Assembly (NCBI GenBank): GCA_018374355.1
Contig: JAHAFI010000002.1
Location: 1-64,000 of the forward strand
Length of the DNA stretch: 64,000 nucleotides
Direction of reading: 5' to 3'
Source of the DNA: Clostridiales bacterium
GTDB taxonomy: Bacteria; Bacillota; Clostridia; Lachnospirales; Lachnospiraceae
Shown here: positions 35,468-43,704 of the stretch, piece after piece
Position numbering within the stretch: the first letter of the stretch is position 1
Layout: every line of letters starts with the position of its first letter
Program-made: the position numbers and the translations under genes
The notes under the pieces: model-generated
Told to the model about the DNA's origin: nothing
The model's database searches: none
The model's input: the letters and a program-made list of their open reading frames with translations, nothing else

Positions 35468-36610
35468 ATGAAGCCCAAACCCAAACCTGCCGGGAGGAAA
35501 ATGACAGTCAGGACAATGATGATATTGGTTGTACTGGCTGCGGCTGTTACTTTTGCAGGATATAAGATTTATGCCGGGAATCAGCCGAAATCCGGAAAAA
35601 TTTTCTTATATGGAGAAATCCATGGCGTCAAAAGCATTTTGGAGCAGGAACTGCAGCTATGGGAAAACTTTTATCATGAAGACGGTATGCGTGACTTGTT
35701 CATAGAAAGTCCGTACTATACCGCAGAATTTTTAAATCTATGGATGAAAGCGGAGAATGATGACATTCTGAATAAACTTATGGAGGACTGGAGCCGGACT
35801 TCTGCAGCTTCCGAAAATGTGAGAAATTTTTACCGGACGATTAAAACAAACTGCCCGGAAACAGTTTTCCACGGTACGGATGTGGGACACCAGTATGAAA
35901 CGACAGGAAAACGGTATCTGGAATATCTTCGTGCCAACGGGCAGGAAGATTCTGAAAAATATATACGGGCAGAGGAAGCGATTGAACAGGGCAAATATTA
36001 TTACGGATATGAGGACGAGGTTTACCGTGAAAATATGATGGCAGAGAACTTTATCAGGGAATGTGACGGGTTGAACGGCAGGAATCTTATGGGAATCTAT
36101 GGTTCTGCTCATACAGAACCTGAGGGAACCGATTACAGTACCTATACGGTTCCCTGCATGGCGAATCAGCTCAGACAACATTATGGGGAAGCTGTTATTT
36201 TGGAAGACCTGAAAGACTTGTCTGAAAAGTTTTCCATTCCCCCAAGGGAGCCTCTGAGAACGGATACTCTCGAAATCAACGGAAAAACGTATGAAGCCTC
36301 TTACTTTGGAAAGGTGGATTTGTCCGAGAACTTTCCGGAATATCAATACAGAGAGTTCTGGAGACTGGAAGATGACGGGGCTTATGCAAATTTCAAAAAA
36401 CATCTGACTACCGGGCAGATACTGCCTTACATGGAGTATCCGATGGAGATCGAAAAGGGTCAGGTTTTTGTCATCGATTATACGAAAACAGATGGCAGCG
36501 TTGAGCGGGAATATTACCGTCATGACGGGCTGATTTTAAAGGATAGTCATGATGATGACTGTCCGACTACAGAAGAATTTTACGTCGATCTGTGGATTGG
36601 TATGAGATAA
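35468..36610 (+). CDS. Exported protein resembling the TIKI/ChaN/EreA-like superfamily
   Basis: 380 residues. A basic N-terminus and membrane helix (about 13-32) anchor the protein outside the cell. The mature part opens with 'IFLYGEIHGVKSI' (about 46) and later has 'LMGIYGSAHTEPEG' (about 210). Paired Gly-Glu-X-His and Gly-X-X-His motifs are the hallmark of the TIKI/TraB/ChaN superfamily, some of which are metal-dependent hydrolases. The assignment rests on these motifs only; the substrate is unknown. AGGTG precedes the ATG, 17 bp after the DUF4097 gene. Confidence 0.6.
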   Translation: MKPKPKPAGRKMTVRTMMILVVLAAAVTFAGYKIYAGNQPKSGKIFLYGEIHGVKSILEQELQLWENFYHEDGMRDLFIESPYYTAEFLNLWMKAENDDILNKLMEDWSRTSAASENVRNFYRTIKTNCPETVFHGTDVGHQYETTGKRYLEYLRANGQEDSEKYIRAEEAIEQGKYYYGYEDEVYRENMMAENFIRECDGLNGRNLMGIYGSAHTEPEGTDYSTYTVPCMANQLRQHYGEAVILEDLKDLSEKFSIPPREPLRTDTLEINGKTYEASYFGKVDLSENFPEYQYREFWRLEDDGAYANFKKHLTTGQILPYMEYPMEIEKGQVFVIDYTKTDGSVEREYYRHDGLILKDSHDDDCPTTEEFYVDLWIGMR

Positions 36611-36649
36611 AAGAGAAAAGATATCAATGATAGAAACGGAGGAAACAAC

Positions 36650-36832
36650 ATGAGTGACAAACGTCTATATCGTTCATCAACAAACTACATGCTCTGCGGC
36701 GTATGCGGAGGAATCGGGGAATATTTTAACATCGATCCGACCCTTGTGAGACTGGGCTGGGTACTGTTCTCCTGTATGGGAGGGGCCGGGATTCCGGCTT
36801 ACATCGTGGCAGCGATCATTATTCCAAAATAA
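36650..36832 (+). CDS. Small PspC-domain membrane protein
   Basis: A 60-residue PspC domain ('RLYRSSTNYMLCGVCGGI', then 'IDPTLVRLGWVLFS') with a closing membrane helix. PspC proteins take part in envelope stress responses. It is the last gene of the PadR operon, which fits a membrane-related role for the whole set. GGAGG stands well placed before the ATG. Confidence 0.88.
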   Translation: MSDKRLYRSSTNYMLCGVCGGIGEYFNIDPTLVRLGWVLFSCMGGAGIPAYIVAAIIIPK

Positions 36833-36881
36833 ATTCTGCAGCGAGAAAAAAATGATGGAAAGATCCCTGTATAGGGCGCAA

Positions 36882-36923
36882 AAAAAAGGTCATACTCCAA
36901 ATGAAAAGGAGTGTGACTTTTTT
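36882..36923 (+). terminator. Terminator-like hairpin enclosing the next gene's ribosome site
   Basis: The stem AAAGGTCATACTCC with GGAGTGTGACTTTTTT (G-T pairs included) ends in six T. It would terminate the PadR operon transcript. The only ribosome site for the following spore-protein gene (AAGGAG, 36906-36911) lies in its 3' arm, so transcripts entering from upstream would not be translated into spore protein. Confidence 0.65.
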
Positions 36924-37121
36924 ATGGATAAAAAGAAAGAAATTGATTTTCAGAATCTGTCCCGGGAAGAAAAGATGAAATACGAAATTGCTGAAGAACT
37001 GGGACTTTTAGACCGCGTGCTGGAGGATGGCTGGAAAACGCTGTCAGCCAAAGAAACCGGAAGAATCGGCGGTCTTGTAACGAAACGAAAGAGGGAAGAG
37101 CAGTCAAAAACCGAAAAATGA
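36924..37121 (+). CDS. Alpha/beta-type small acid-soluble spore protein (divergent)
   Basis: 65 residues with the SASP signatures 'KYEIAEELGLLDRV' and 'LSAKETGRIGGLVTKRKRE'. These proteins coat and protect DNA in spores. The Gly/Asn-rich middle of standard SASPs is shortened, as in clostridial variants. The frame stays open upstream to 36852, but ATG 36924 fits the family start and follows AAGGAG by 12 bases. The last 18 bp overlap the end of the convergent esterase gene. It is evidence that the organism forms spores. Confidence 0.8.
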   Translation: MDKKKEIDFQNLSREEKMKYEIAEELGLLDRVLEDGWKTLSAKETGRIGGLVTKRKREEQSKTEK

Positions 37122-37733
37122 TGACTGGGACGGCTGCATTTCATCAAGATAGGCGGAAAGCCAGATATCTGCCAGAATCCGGTTTCCCTCCGGGGTGAGA
37201 TGGATACCGTCCAAAGTAATCTGATCCATGCCTTGTTTTTTTGCAGCAGAACGCAGAAGCTGGTCTGTCGGAAGAAAACGGGCATGGTATTTTTTTGCCA
37301 GCTTTTGGATGATCAGACTTTCCTGTCGGATCAAGGGACGCCAGCGGATATATTCCGCCGGGCTGTCAAAGAGAAAAGGTTCTGCCAGAAATAACCGGGC
37401 ACGGGTGTGATCGGTAAGATATCGGAGTACCTGCTCATAATATGCAGTAAATTCCTGCGGAATCCGGGGACGGCTGGTGTAGACCTCCACAGTGACATCG
37501 TTGACGCCGGCCAGAAGAGTGATCACATCCCAAGTATCCTCCAGCCCGTCACGTTCCAGCATTTTCCAGATGCGTTCAATGGTAAATCCGTCATGCCCCC
37601 GGTTGCACAGGGTACAGCCGTGCATTTCCGGCCTGCGGGCCAGCAGGGAAACGTATCCGTTTCCGAGATTGGCAGGATCGAATAAATGACCGGCATCGGT
37701 GATGCTGTCGCCGAGAAAAAGACAGGTATTCAT
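37104..37733 (-). CDS. SGNH/GDSL-type esterase or lipase
   Basis: 209 residues with the SGNH blocks: 'FLGDSITDAGH' (catalytic Ser at about 10), 'LGNGYVSLLA', 'LLAGVNDVT' (Gly and Asn, about 93-98) and 'DGIHLTPEGNR' (Asp and His, about 175-178). No signal peptide is present, so it is cytosolic, and the ester substrate is unknown. It may share a transcript with the upstream minus-strand gene, 25 bp away. Confidence 0.9.
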   Translation of the reverse strand: MNTCLFLGDSITDAGHLFDPANLGNGYVSLLARRPEMHGCTLCNRGHDGFTIERIWKMLERDGLEDTWDVITLLAGVNDVTVEVYTSRPRIPQEFTAYYEQVLRYLTDHTRARLFLAEPFLFDSPAEYIRWRPLIRQESLIIQKLAKKYHARFLPTDQLLRSAAKKQGMDQITLDGIHLTPEGNRILADIWLSAYLDEMQPSQSSFFGF

Positions 37734-37758
37734 AAAGCGCCTCCTGAAAATATGGAAA

Positions 37759-38922
37759 TTAAGAGAGCAGGGTCTTCAAGTTCAGTTTCAAAATCCGATC
37801 CAGCTTGATCAGGGAGCTTGCCCGATAGCTGTAAGCGGCAGATTCAAATAGTACATATAAATCGTCTCCGTCCACATAAATCTGTTCCATTTTCTCGGGA
37901 AAACGGATGGATTTCACGACGGCATTTTCCTCCAGCAGCTTTTGCAGGGAATTGTTGAATACCTGCAGGGTGGAGGGATAGATTCCGTAGGAATGGGAAA
38001 ATAGAATTTTATTTTTGTAAAAAGCCACGCCCTGAGCCTGCTCTGTAATGACGCGCATATCGGAGGGGAGGGCAATGGGGGTGAGGGGATCCGTCAGGGA
38101 AGGGGCGGTGGAGACCGACTCTGTCACCAGCGTACCGTTATCCATGATATCGTATTTTTCCAATACACTGGCAGTATCCTGAGTAAAATATCCCACATAT
38201 AACGCTTTGTCATGATAGGTGAGGAAGGAGGTTCTCGTAATCGCATACAGGTCATAGGACTGGGAGTACACGATGGGGAGATACTCTTTCTGGAAAGAAT
38301 ATTTTTCCAGCTCTTTCAGGCTGATGGCATTTACCTGAGGAATACCCTGAGACATACCGGAAACCCAGATGTTCTGGTGAAGGGGATCGTAAGCCAAACC
38401 GCCCACATGGGATTTATTTCTTAGAACCAGCTCCTTCACAAATTGATGGGTTTTCTTATCAATTACATAAATAACAGAATTATGGGTACCGGAACGGCAG
38501 TAGGAGCTGACCAGCAGATAGTCTTCTGTCACTGCCAGACCCTGAGGCGTCATGGAGGTACAGATATCTGAGGTTCCTTTTTGACCGAATACCTGTGTCT
38601 GGGTGGCAAGAAGGCCGGGAACCACATAAGTTCCGTAGTCAATCTCTGCGGCGCGACCGTTAAATGCCGCTGATTTTACCTCCGGCGTGAGGGAAAGCAG
38701 AGTTCTGCTGGTTCTCAGACTGTAAAGGGGCTCGGAAAGGGTCCTGTCTGATGGGGCGGCGGGCTCGTGGCTGACGCGGTAAACCAGAGCATAATAAAAA
38801 TAAGCAGATCCGGCAAGGCATAAAAACAGAAAAACGATAAAAAGACGGATATGCTTAGGTTTTTTTCGTATATGTTGTTTTGAAGAATCTTTTTCAGTCA
38901 TGTCATTTATTTGTTGCGCCAA
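37759..38922 (-). CDS. Membrane-anchored protein of unknown function with beta-propeller-like repeats
   Basis: 387 residues. A basic cytoplasmic start and one membrane helix ('LFIVFLFLCLAGSAYFYYAL', about 28-47) precede a large outside domain. It has repeated strand patterns such as 'GLAVTEDYLLVSSY', 'GLAYDPLHQNIWVSG' and 'GVAFYKNKILFSHS', suggesting a propeller. I do not recognise a named family. The start is TTG 38922, six bases after GGAG; an internal ATG at 38901 has no ribosome site. Confidence 0.65.
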   Translation of the reverse strand: MAQQINDMTEKDSSKQHIRKKPKHIRLFIVFLFLCLAGSAYFYYALVYRVSHEPAAPSDRTLSEPLYSLRTSRTLLSLTPEVKSAAFNGRAAEIDYGTYVVPGLLATQTQVFGQKGTSDICTSMTPQGLAVTEDYLLVSSYCRSGTHNSVIYVIDKKTHQFVKELVLRNKSHVGGLAYDPLHQNIWVSGMSQGIPQVNAISLKELEKYSFQKEYLPIVYSQSYDLYAITRTSFLTYHDKALYVGYFTQDTASVLEKYDIMDNGTLVTESVSTAPSLTDPLTPIALPSDMRVITEQAQGVAFYKNKILFSHSYGIYPSTLQVFNNSLQKLLEENAVVKSIRFPEKMEQIYVDGDDLYVLFESAAYSYRASSLIKLDRILKLNLKTLLS

Positions 38923-38969
38923 AGCCTGCTCCGGCCCGGCGGAACTTCTCCCAAAGCAAGTATAATAGT

Positions 38970-38998
38970 ATCATAGCCTATTTTGGAGAAAAATACAA
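38970..38998 (-). promoter_or_regulatory. Promoter of the beta-propeller-like gene
   Basis: On the minus strand, TTGTAT and TATGAT are 17 bp apart, ending about 47 bp before the TTG start. Confidence 0.6.
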
Positions 38999-39032
38999 TT
39001 CTTTCCGGGAAGTCTTCCACAAAATGAGGAAG

Positions 39033-39134
39033 GGCCGGTATCCTGTGGATACCGGCCAATATGAAAAAGGAAATCTAAAAATAACTGTTTACCACTTTTT
39101 TATGAGGGGGACGGGAGATTGTTTAAATCTCCCG
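39033..39134. other. Two hairpins in the 336-bp gap after the ATPase gene
   Basis: The gap 38923-39258 holds no credible gene. It has a perfect 11-bp stem with loop TGT (39033-39043 with 39047-39057) and a 9-bp stem CGGGAGATT/AATCTCCCG (39112-39134). On the minus strand, TTATTTTT lies between them, so they may end the ATPase transcript, though neither has a textbook T-run directly behind it. Confidence 0.45.
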
Positions 39135-39258
39135 CAACAAAGTGTGGTTTGCTTTGTTGAGTATTATAATACATGGAAAGTGTGATGAAAATGTGTCCTT
39201 GTAATTAAGCATTTATAAATTTTCAAAAAAATTTCAAAAGAAATTCTTACACAAATTC

Positions 39259-40962
39259 TTACAATTTTAAACTGCGGAATCTGTTCAGGCAGGCATAGAC
39301 CTCCTGAATGCGGGGCATGGCAAGATTGGGAGGAATGCGTCCCCCTTCTGCCAGAAAAGAAAGTCCCTTTTCCTCCAGCAGCCCTTCCAGTCTTTTTACA
39401 GCCTCCTGCATGGTGCTTCTGCCGTTAAAAATGTGAAGCTGGGCATAACGGAGCAGAGCAGCGAGGGTATTGACCTGCTCGGAATCTGCCAGTTGTTCCA
39501 GATAACGAAGATCGATGGTCTCCCGGTTTACGGAAATGCCATCTACTCCCAGAGGTTTCATTTTTAACCTGCGGTCCTCACGGAAGGAAGCATCCGGCTG
39601 GACGATCCTGTGAAAATCAGGATTTTCCTTTGCCGGAACTGAGGGACGGATAGAAGGAAAAGCTTCCGCCTCTTTTTGGGCAAAGGCTGTAATATCCACA
39701 GGCTTGTAGTGATCCATCTGGATAATGGTGTCCGCCACATGGAAATAGGAACCGGAGCTTCCGGCTACCAAAATGGTGGAAACCTGTTTCTTCCCGGCCA
39801 GCCACTGCACCCGCTCGATAAATGGGGTGATGGGTTCCTGATTTCGGTTGACCACACGCTGCATCAGTTCATCCCGGATCATAAAGTTTGTAGCGCTGGT
39901 ATCTTCGTCAATCAGCAGAAGGTGGCTTCCCGTTTCCATAGCTTCCACTACGTTGGCCGCCTGAGAGGTACTTCCGCTGGCATCCTCGGAATAAAAAGAG
40001 GAGGTCTGCTTACCGTTTGGGAGGTCATTGATAAAGAGGGAAATATCCGTATGCTTGATACTTCGTCCATCCTCAGCCCGGATTTTGACAGCGTCGGATT
40101 CGGTAATGACGTACTCCCGTCCGTCACCGGCGATATGGTTATAAACGCCCAGCTCCAAAGCTTCCAGAAGCGTGGATTTTCCGTGGTAGCCTCCTCCTAC
40201 GATCAGGGTGATTCCCTTTGGGATTCCCATTCCTTTCAAAGGGCCGTGATGAGGCAGGCGGAGCGTTACCTCCATGGAATCCGGTGAACGGAAGGGAATT
40301 CCGTCCTTCATGGGACGAGGAGAGACGCCGGATTCCCGGGGAAGAACAGAGCCGTTTGCTACAAATGCGCAGAGCCCAAGAAGGGGAAGCTGCTGACGGA
40401 TATAGGTCTGGTCTTCCGCCAGATGGCAGACCTGTTCCAGCTTTTTGCCGTCCAGATTCCGGTAATACAGGGATTCCTTCACACAGATGGGAAGAAAATC
40501 AAAGAGAATCTTGATAAGCTCCGGGGAATTGATGGTTCTGCCGTTGGCAGGGAAACCAACCTCCATACGCACGGTTACTTCCCCGGTGGAGGCATCCAGC
40601 GTACAAGCGGTACGTTCAAGGATTTCCTGACGGCAGCGGGTGATGGAGAGGAGTCCGCTTTTTCCGGAACCCTTCGCCCGGAAATTGAACTTTTCTATTT
40701 TCTGACAGAACTGACGAATCAGATAATCCTGCAGTGCAATCCGTGTTTCTCTGGTGTGGTAGAGGGATTCGGGAAATCCGGCCTGCTTCTGACTGACCTT
40801 CACGCTGATTTTTGAGGGAGCTGCAAAGGGATCCCCCTGCACATGATCGATGGAAAGAAGAAAGCCCGGGAAGGTGTAGACTCCTCGGGTGTCCTTATAT
40901 GCCGGATAGCTTTTCCGGTTGATTTGAAGAAGAAGCTGTCTCAGATCTTCTGCTGTTTTCAT
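39259..40962 (-). CDS. Predicted ATPase of the ABC class (ABC_ATPase family)
   Basis: 567 residues. An unusual P-loop 'VGGGYHGKSTLLEAL' lies near residue 254 and a Walker B-like 'LLLIDEDTSATNFM' near 351, followed by a domain ending in helices. This matches the stand-alone ABC-class ATPase family often misnamed isopentenyl-diphosphate isomerase. It has no membrane domain and its cellular role is unknown. AGGAGGATATC precedes the ATG. It appears monocistronic. Confidence 0.85.
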   Translation of the reverse strand: MKTAEDLRQLLLQINRKSYPAYKDTRGVYTFPGFLLSIDHVQGDPFAAPSKISVKVSQKQAGFPESLYHTRETRIALQDYLIRQFCQKIEKFNFRAKGSGKSGLLSITRCRQEILERTACTLDASTGEVTVRMEVGFPANGRTINSPELIKILFDFLPICVKESLYYRNLDGKKLEQVCHLAEDQTYIRQQLPLLGLCAFVANGSVLPRESGVSPRPMKDGIPFRSPDSMEVTLRLPHHGPLKGMGIPKGITLIVGGGYHGKSTLLEALELGVYNHIAGDGREYVITESDAVKIRAEDGRSIKHTDISLFINDLPNGKQTSSFYSEDASGSTSQAANVVEAMETGSHLLLIDEDTSATNFMIRDELMQRVVNRNQEPITPFIERVQWLAGKKQVSTILVAGSSGSYFHVADTIIQMDHYKPVDITAFAQKEAEAFPSIRPSVPAKENPDFHRIVQPDASFREDRRLKMKPLGVDGISVNRETIDLRYLEQLADSEQVNTLAALLRYAQLHIFNGRSTMQEAVKRLEGLLEEKGLSFLAEGGRIPPNLAMPRIQEVYACLNRFRSLKL

Positions 40963-41172
40963 TTGATATCCTCCTGTTTCGGCATAAATGTTGATGAACT
41001 GCTCAGAAGACCGCAGAGAAACGGCCGGCCGGGCAGCGTTTTTTCTACTTCAGTATAGCAAGTTTTGGGAAATATGGAAAGGAGGAATTGAGGGGAGAGA
41101 AAAATCATGTTAAAATTGTGAAGAACAAAAAATTGTGATGATACAAGGGGCAAAAGGCCGGAGAGGAGCAGC

Positions 41173-41622
41173 ATGGAAATTGAACGAAAATATCTGATAG
41201 AAAATCTGCCGGAAAATCTGGAAAGTTATCCACACAAGGAGCTGGAACAGGCATATCTGTGCACAGAACCGGTGGTACGGGTACGCCGGGAAGGGGAAGA
41301 GTACGTCCTTACCTATAAATCCAAAGGGCTGATGGTGCGGGAGGAGTATAACCTTCCGCTGACGAAGGAAGCCTATGAGCATCTTCTTTTGAAAGCAGAC
41401 GGAATCGTGATCTCAAAAACCCGGTATGTGATTCCGGAAAAGAACGGACTGAATATCGAGTTGGACATTTTTCACGGTGTACACAAGGGTCTGATTCTGG
41501 CGGAAGTGGAGTTTCCAAACCGGGAAATGGCGGAAACGTATTGCCCTCCGGAATGGTTCGGTGAGGATGTGACACTCTCAACCAGATACCATAACAGTAA
41601 TCTGAGCAGGCAGTTAAAATAA
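41173..41622 (+). CDS. CYTH-domain protein (triphosphate tunnel family)
   Basis: 149 residues beginning 'MEIERKYLI', the Glu-X-Glu-X-Lys signature of the CYTH domain. Alternating charged strands follow ('VVRVRREGEEYVLTYKSKG', 'IELDIFHG', 'LAEVEFPN'). Bacterial CYTH proteins are tripolyphosphatases or bind triphosphates; which applies here is open. GGAGAGGAGCAGC precedes the ATG. It is divergent from the ATPase gene. Confidence 0.88.
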   Translation: MEIERKYLIENLPENLESYPHKELEQAYLCTEPVVRVRREGEEYVLTYKSKGLMVREEYNLPLTKEAYEHLLLKADGIVISKTRYVIPEKNGLNIELDIFHGVHKGLILAEVEFPNREMAETYCPPEWFGEDVTLSTRYHNSNLSRQLK

Positions 41623-41770
41623 GAGGTTTCAGGCATCAAAATGGAACGTAGGATAAAATGTGCATTTATCAAATTTAACAGATGGAAAATAAAATAAGAC
41701 AGAAGAATTGCAAAATGTCGCATTGTTCCAATTTTTGGATATCTGCGGTAAGCTATAAAGAAGAAAAAGT

Positions 41771-41797
41771 TGCTGTGAACGGAGTGAGCAGCAGCAA
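41771..41797 (+). repeat. Copy of the TTGCTGTGAACGGAGTGA repeat
   Basis: Nearly identical to 1710-1732 and 45142-45165. The ends TTGCTG/CAGCA can pair around the conserved loop. It lies just before the ribosome site of the small regulator gene. Confidence 0.7.
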
Positions 41798-41817
41798 GGA
41801 AAGAAAGGAGTGAGGGT

Positions 41818-42054
41818 ATGGATTACGATCGTATGAACAAATTTCGATTACTGGGTTTAACGATTGCATATTATCGCAAATTGCGTGGAATGACACAGGC
41901 TGATCTGGCGGAAGCCACTCAACTGAGTCGTACTCATATCAGCAACATAGAAGCGCCTAATGGAAAGACTTCTATTTCTTTGAACAAACTGTTTGACATT
42001 GCAGAGGTTTTAGATGTTCAGGTGAAGGATTTGTTTGACTTTCGAGATAGGTAA
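41818..42054 (+). CDS. Small XRE-family DNA-binding protein
   Basis: 78 residues, essentially one Cro/C1-type helix-turn-helix ('LRGMTQADLAEATQLSRTH', about 26-44). It is a single-domain regulator with unknown targets. AAAGGAGTG lies before the ATG. It stands alone and is closed by the hairpin at 42071-42115. Confidence 0.88.
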   Translation: MDYDRMNKFRLLGLTIAYYRKLRGMTQADLAEATQLSRTHISNIEAPNGKTSISLNKLFDIAEVLDVQVKDLFDFRDR

Positions 42055-42070
42055 AAGGAAGTGCAAGGAG

Positions 42071-42115
42071 AAGAACGGCATTCTGTTTGATAAAAACGGG
42101 GTGCCGGTTCTTTTT
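42071..42115 (+). terminator. Terminator of the XRE gene
   Basis: AAGAACGGCA pairs with TGCCGGTTCTT (one bulged G) and five T follow. It begins about 17 bp after the stop codon. Confidence 0.75.
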
Positions 42116-42181
42116 GGGGAAATTCACCATTTAAGCAGTACCGTCATATGCTAATACCATGAATTGTATCAGGAGGTCATA

Positions 42182-43183
42182 ATGAAAAAGAGACTGACAG
42201 CATTTGGTTTAGCAGCGCTTCTTGTATGTGCGGCATTTACAGCCTGCGGAAAAGAAGAAACGGATGAACTGGAAAAAGTCACATTAAATGAGGTGGCCCA
42301 TTCCATATTTTATGCGCCCCAGTACGTGGCCATTGAAAACGGATATTTTGAGCAGGAAGGTCTGGATTTGGAGCTGGTGACAGGATACGGAGCGGATAAA
42401 ACCATGGCAGCAGTGATTTCCGGGGAGGCACAGATCGGTTTTATGGGAGCGGAGGCTTCGGTGTACGCATTTTTGGAAGGAGCCAATGATCCGGTGGTAA
42501 ACTTTGCACAGGGAACCCAGCGGGCAGGAAACTTTCTCGTGGCAAGGGAGGAGATGCCGGACTTTGCTTGGAGCGATTTGAAGGGAAAGGAGATTCTGGG
42601 GGGAAGGAAAGGCGGCATGCCCCAGATGGTATTTGAATATATTCTGAAAAAGAACGGTTTGGACCCGGTGAAGGATATGAAGATTGACCAGAGCATTGAT
42701 TTCGGTTCCACTGCGGCGGCATTTTCCGGAGGAAATGCGGATTTCACGGTCGAATTTGAGCCTTCGGCCACAGCGTTGGAAAAAGAGGGAGCCGGATATG
42801 TTGTGGCCTCCTGCGGGGTGGAGTCCGGGTACGTTCCCTACACCTCCTACAGCGCAAAAACCAGCTATATGAAAAAGCATCCGGAAGTGATTCAGAAATT
42901 TACCGATGCTCTTCAGCGGGGCGTGGATTATGTAAACTCACATACCCCGGAGGAAATCGCGAAGATCATTCAGCCCCAGTTTAAGGAGAACGATCTGGAT
43001 ACCATTACAACGATTGTAAAACGGTATCAGGATCAGGATACATGGAAAGAAAATCTGGTATTTGAGGAGGAGAGCTTTGAGCTTTTGCAGGATATTCTGG
43101 ATGAAGCAGGGGAACTGGAGAAGAGAGCGGATTATGAAGATCTGGTGACAACAGAATACGCCAAAAAAGCGATGAAGAAGTAA
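42182..43183 (+). CDS. Substrate-binding lipoprotein of an ABC importer (NMT1/SsuA type), orphan
   Basis: About 333 residues. The signal peptide ends in a lipobox with Cys22 ('FTACGK'). The mature part resembles NrtA/SsuA/ThiY binding proteins: 'HSIFYAPQYVAIENGYFEQ', 'AQIGFMGAEASVYAF', 'KEILGGRKGGMPQMVF'. Such proteins bind sulfonates, nitrate, taurine or pyrimidine precursors; the ligand here is unknown. No permease or ATPase gene is adjacent, so it must share a transporter encoded elsewhere. The start is ATG 42182, five bases after AGGAGG; the frame opens earlier at 42164. Confidence 0.9.
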   Translation: MKKRLTAFGLAALLVCAAFTACGKEETDELEKVTLNEVAHSIFYAPQYVAIENGYFEQEGLDLELVTGYGADKTMAAVISGEAQIGFMGAEASVYAFLEGANDPVVNFAQGTQRAGNFLVAREEMPDFAWSDLKGKEILGGRKGGMPQMVFEYILKKNGLDPVKDMKIDQSIDFGSTAAAFSGGNADFTVEFEPSATALEKEGAGYVVASCGVESGYVPYTSYSAKTSYMKKHPEVIQKFTDALQRGVDYVNSHTPEEIAKIIQPQFKENDLDTITTIVKRYQDQDTWKENLVFEEESFELLQDILDEAGELEKRADYEDLVTTEYAKKAMKK

Positions 43184-43273
43184 GAGGAAAGTTACCAGTA
43201 TGCAAGCTACCGGCATTCAAGTTTCCGGCAGCACAAATAATAACAGGCGACCGGATTGGACGTGAAAAAAATT

Positions 43274-43326
43274 GCCGTTATTGTCCATGGATAGATGGAA
43301 AAACTGGACAATAACGGCATTTTTTC
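43274..43326 (+). terminator. Terminator of the substrate-binding protein gene
   Basis: A 14-bp perfect stem (43274-43287 with 43305-43318) is flanked by A-rich and T-rich ends (ATTTTTTC). It can act in both directions, serving also the convergent small gene. Confidence 0.9.
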
Positions 43327-43389
43327 TCGTCTCATGTCAAATCCGGGATTTAAACTGTACCCTGAGGTCCATTGCGGATTGCGTGTATC

Positions 43390-43560
43390 TTATTTCATCT
43401 CATACTGCATCATTTCATAGTGCAGTGTACATCCCTCATAGATTTCTATAGGCAAAAGCGCCCGTGCCACCAGTTTCAAAGGCTCCTCCGGCATATCAGC
43501 TCTCTGCAGGTTCGCATAATCCCCGTCAATAGAAACCACAATATAATCACAGGTCAGCAT
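43390..43560 (-). CDS. Small DUF3006-like protein
   Basis: 56 residues, 'MLTCDYIVVSIDGDYANLQR' onward, with 'VARALLPIEIYEGCTLHYE'. The layout Asp-Gly-Asp-Tyr-Ala then Leu-Leu-Pro then Glu-Gly-X-X-Leu matches DUF3006-type small beta proteins of clostridia, whose function is not known. The open frame extends to 43668, but GGAGG lies 8 bases before the ATG at 43560 and fixes this start. The N-terminal extension would be AT-rich intergenic sequence. Confidence 0.68.
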   Translation of the reverse strand: MLTCDYIVVSIDGDYANLQRADMPEEPLKLVARALLPIEIYEGCTLHYEMMQYEMK

Positions 43561-43704
43561 ACCATGTACCTCCATAAAAAATTTTTTAAAATTCTTCTGC
43601 TCAAAGTATACCAGAAGAACAGAAAAAAACCAATGGATTCTCTTGCAGTTTTCCCCACATTCGTTCATAATAAAAAACAGATGAAAAAAGGAGGCTGAAA
43701 CATT

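Noticed and set aside
36852..36923. Upstream extension of the spore protein gene
   Set aside because: The extra 24 residues are encoded by the terminator hairpin and do not fit the SASP family start.
42055..42181. TPP or other riboswitch before the NMT1-like binding protein
   Set aside because: The only structure is the terminator of the preceding XRE gene; no conserved thi-box sequence is present.
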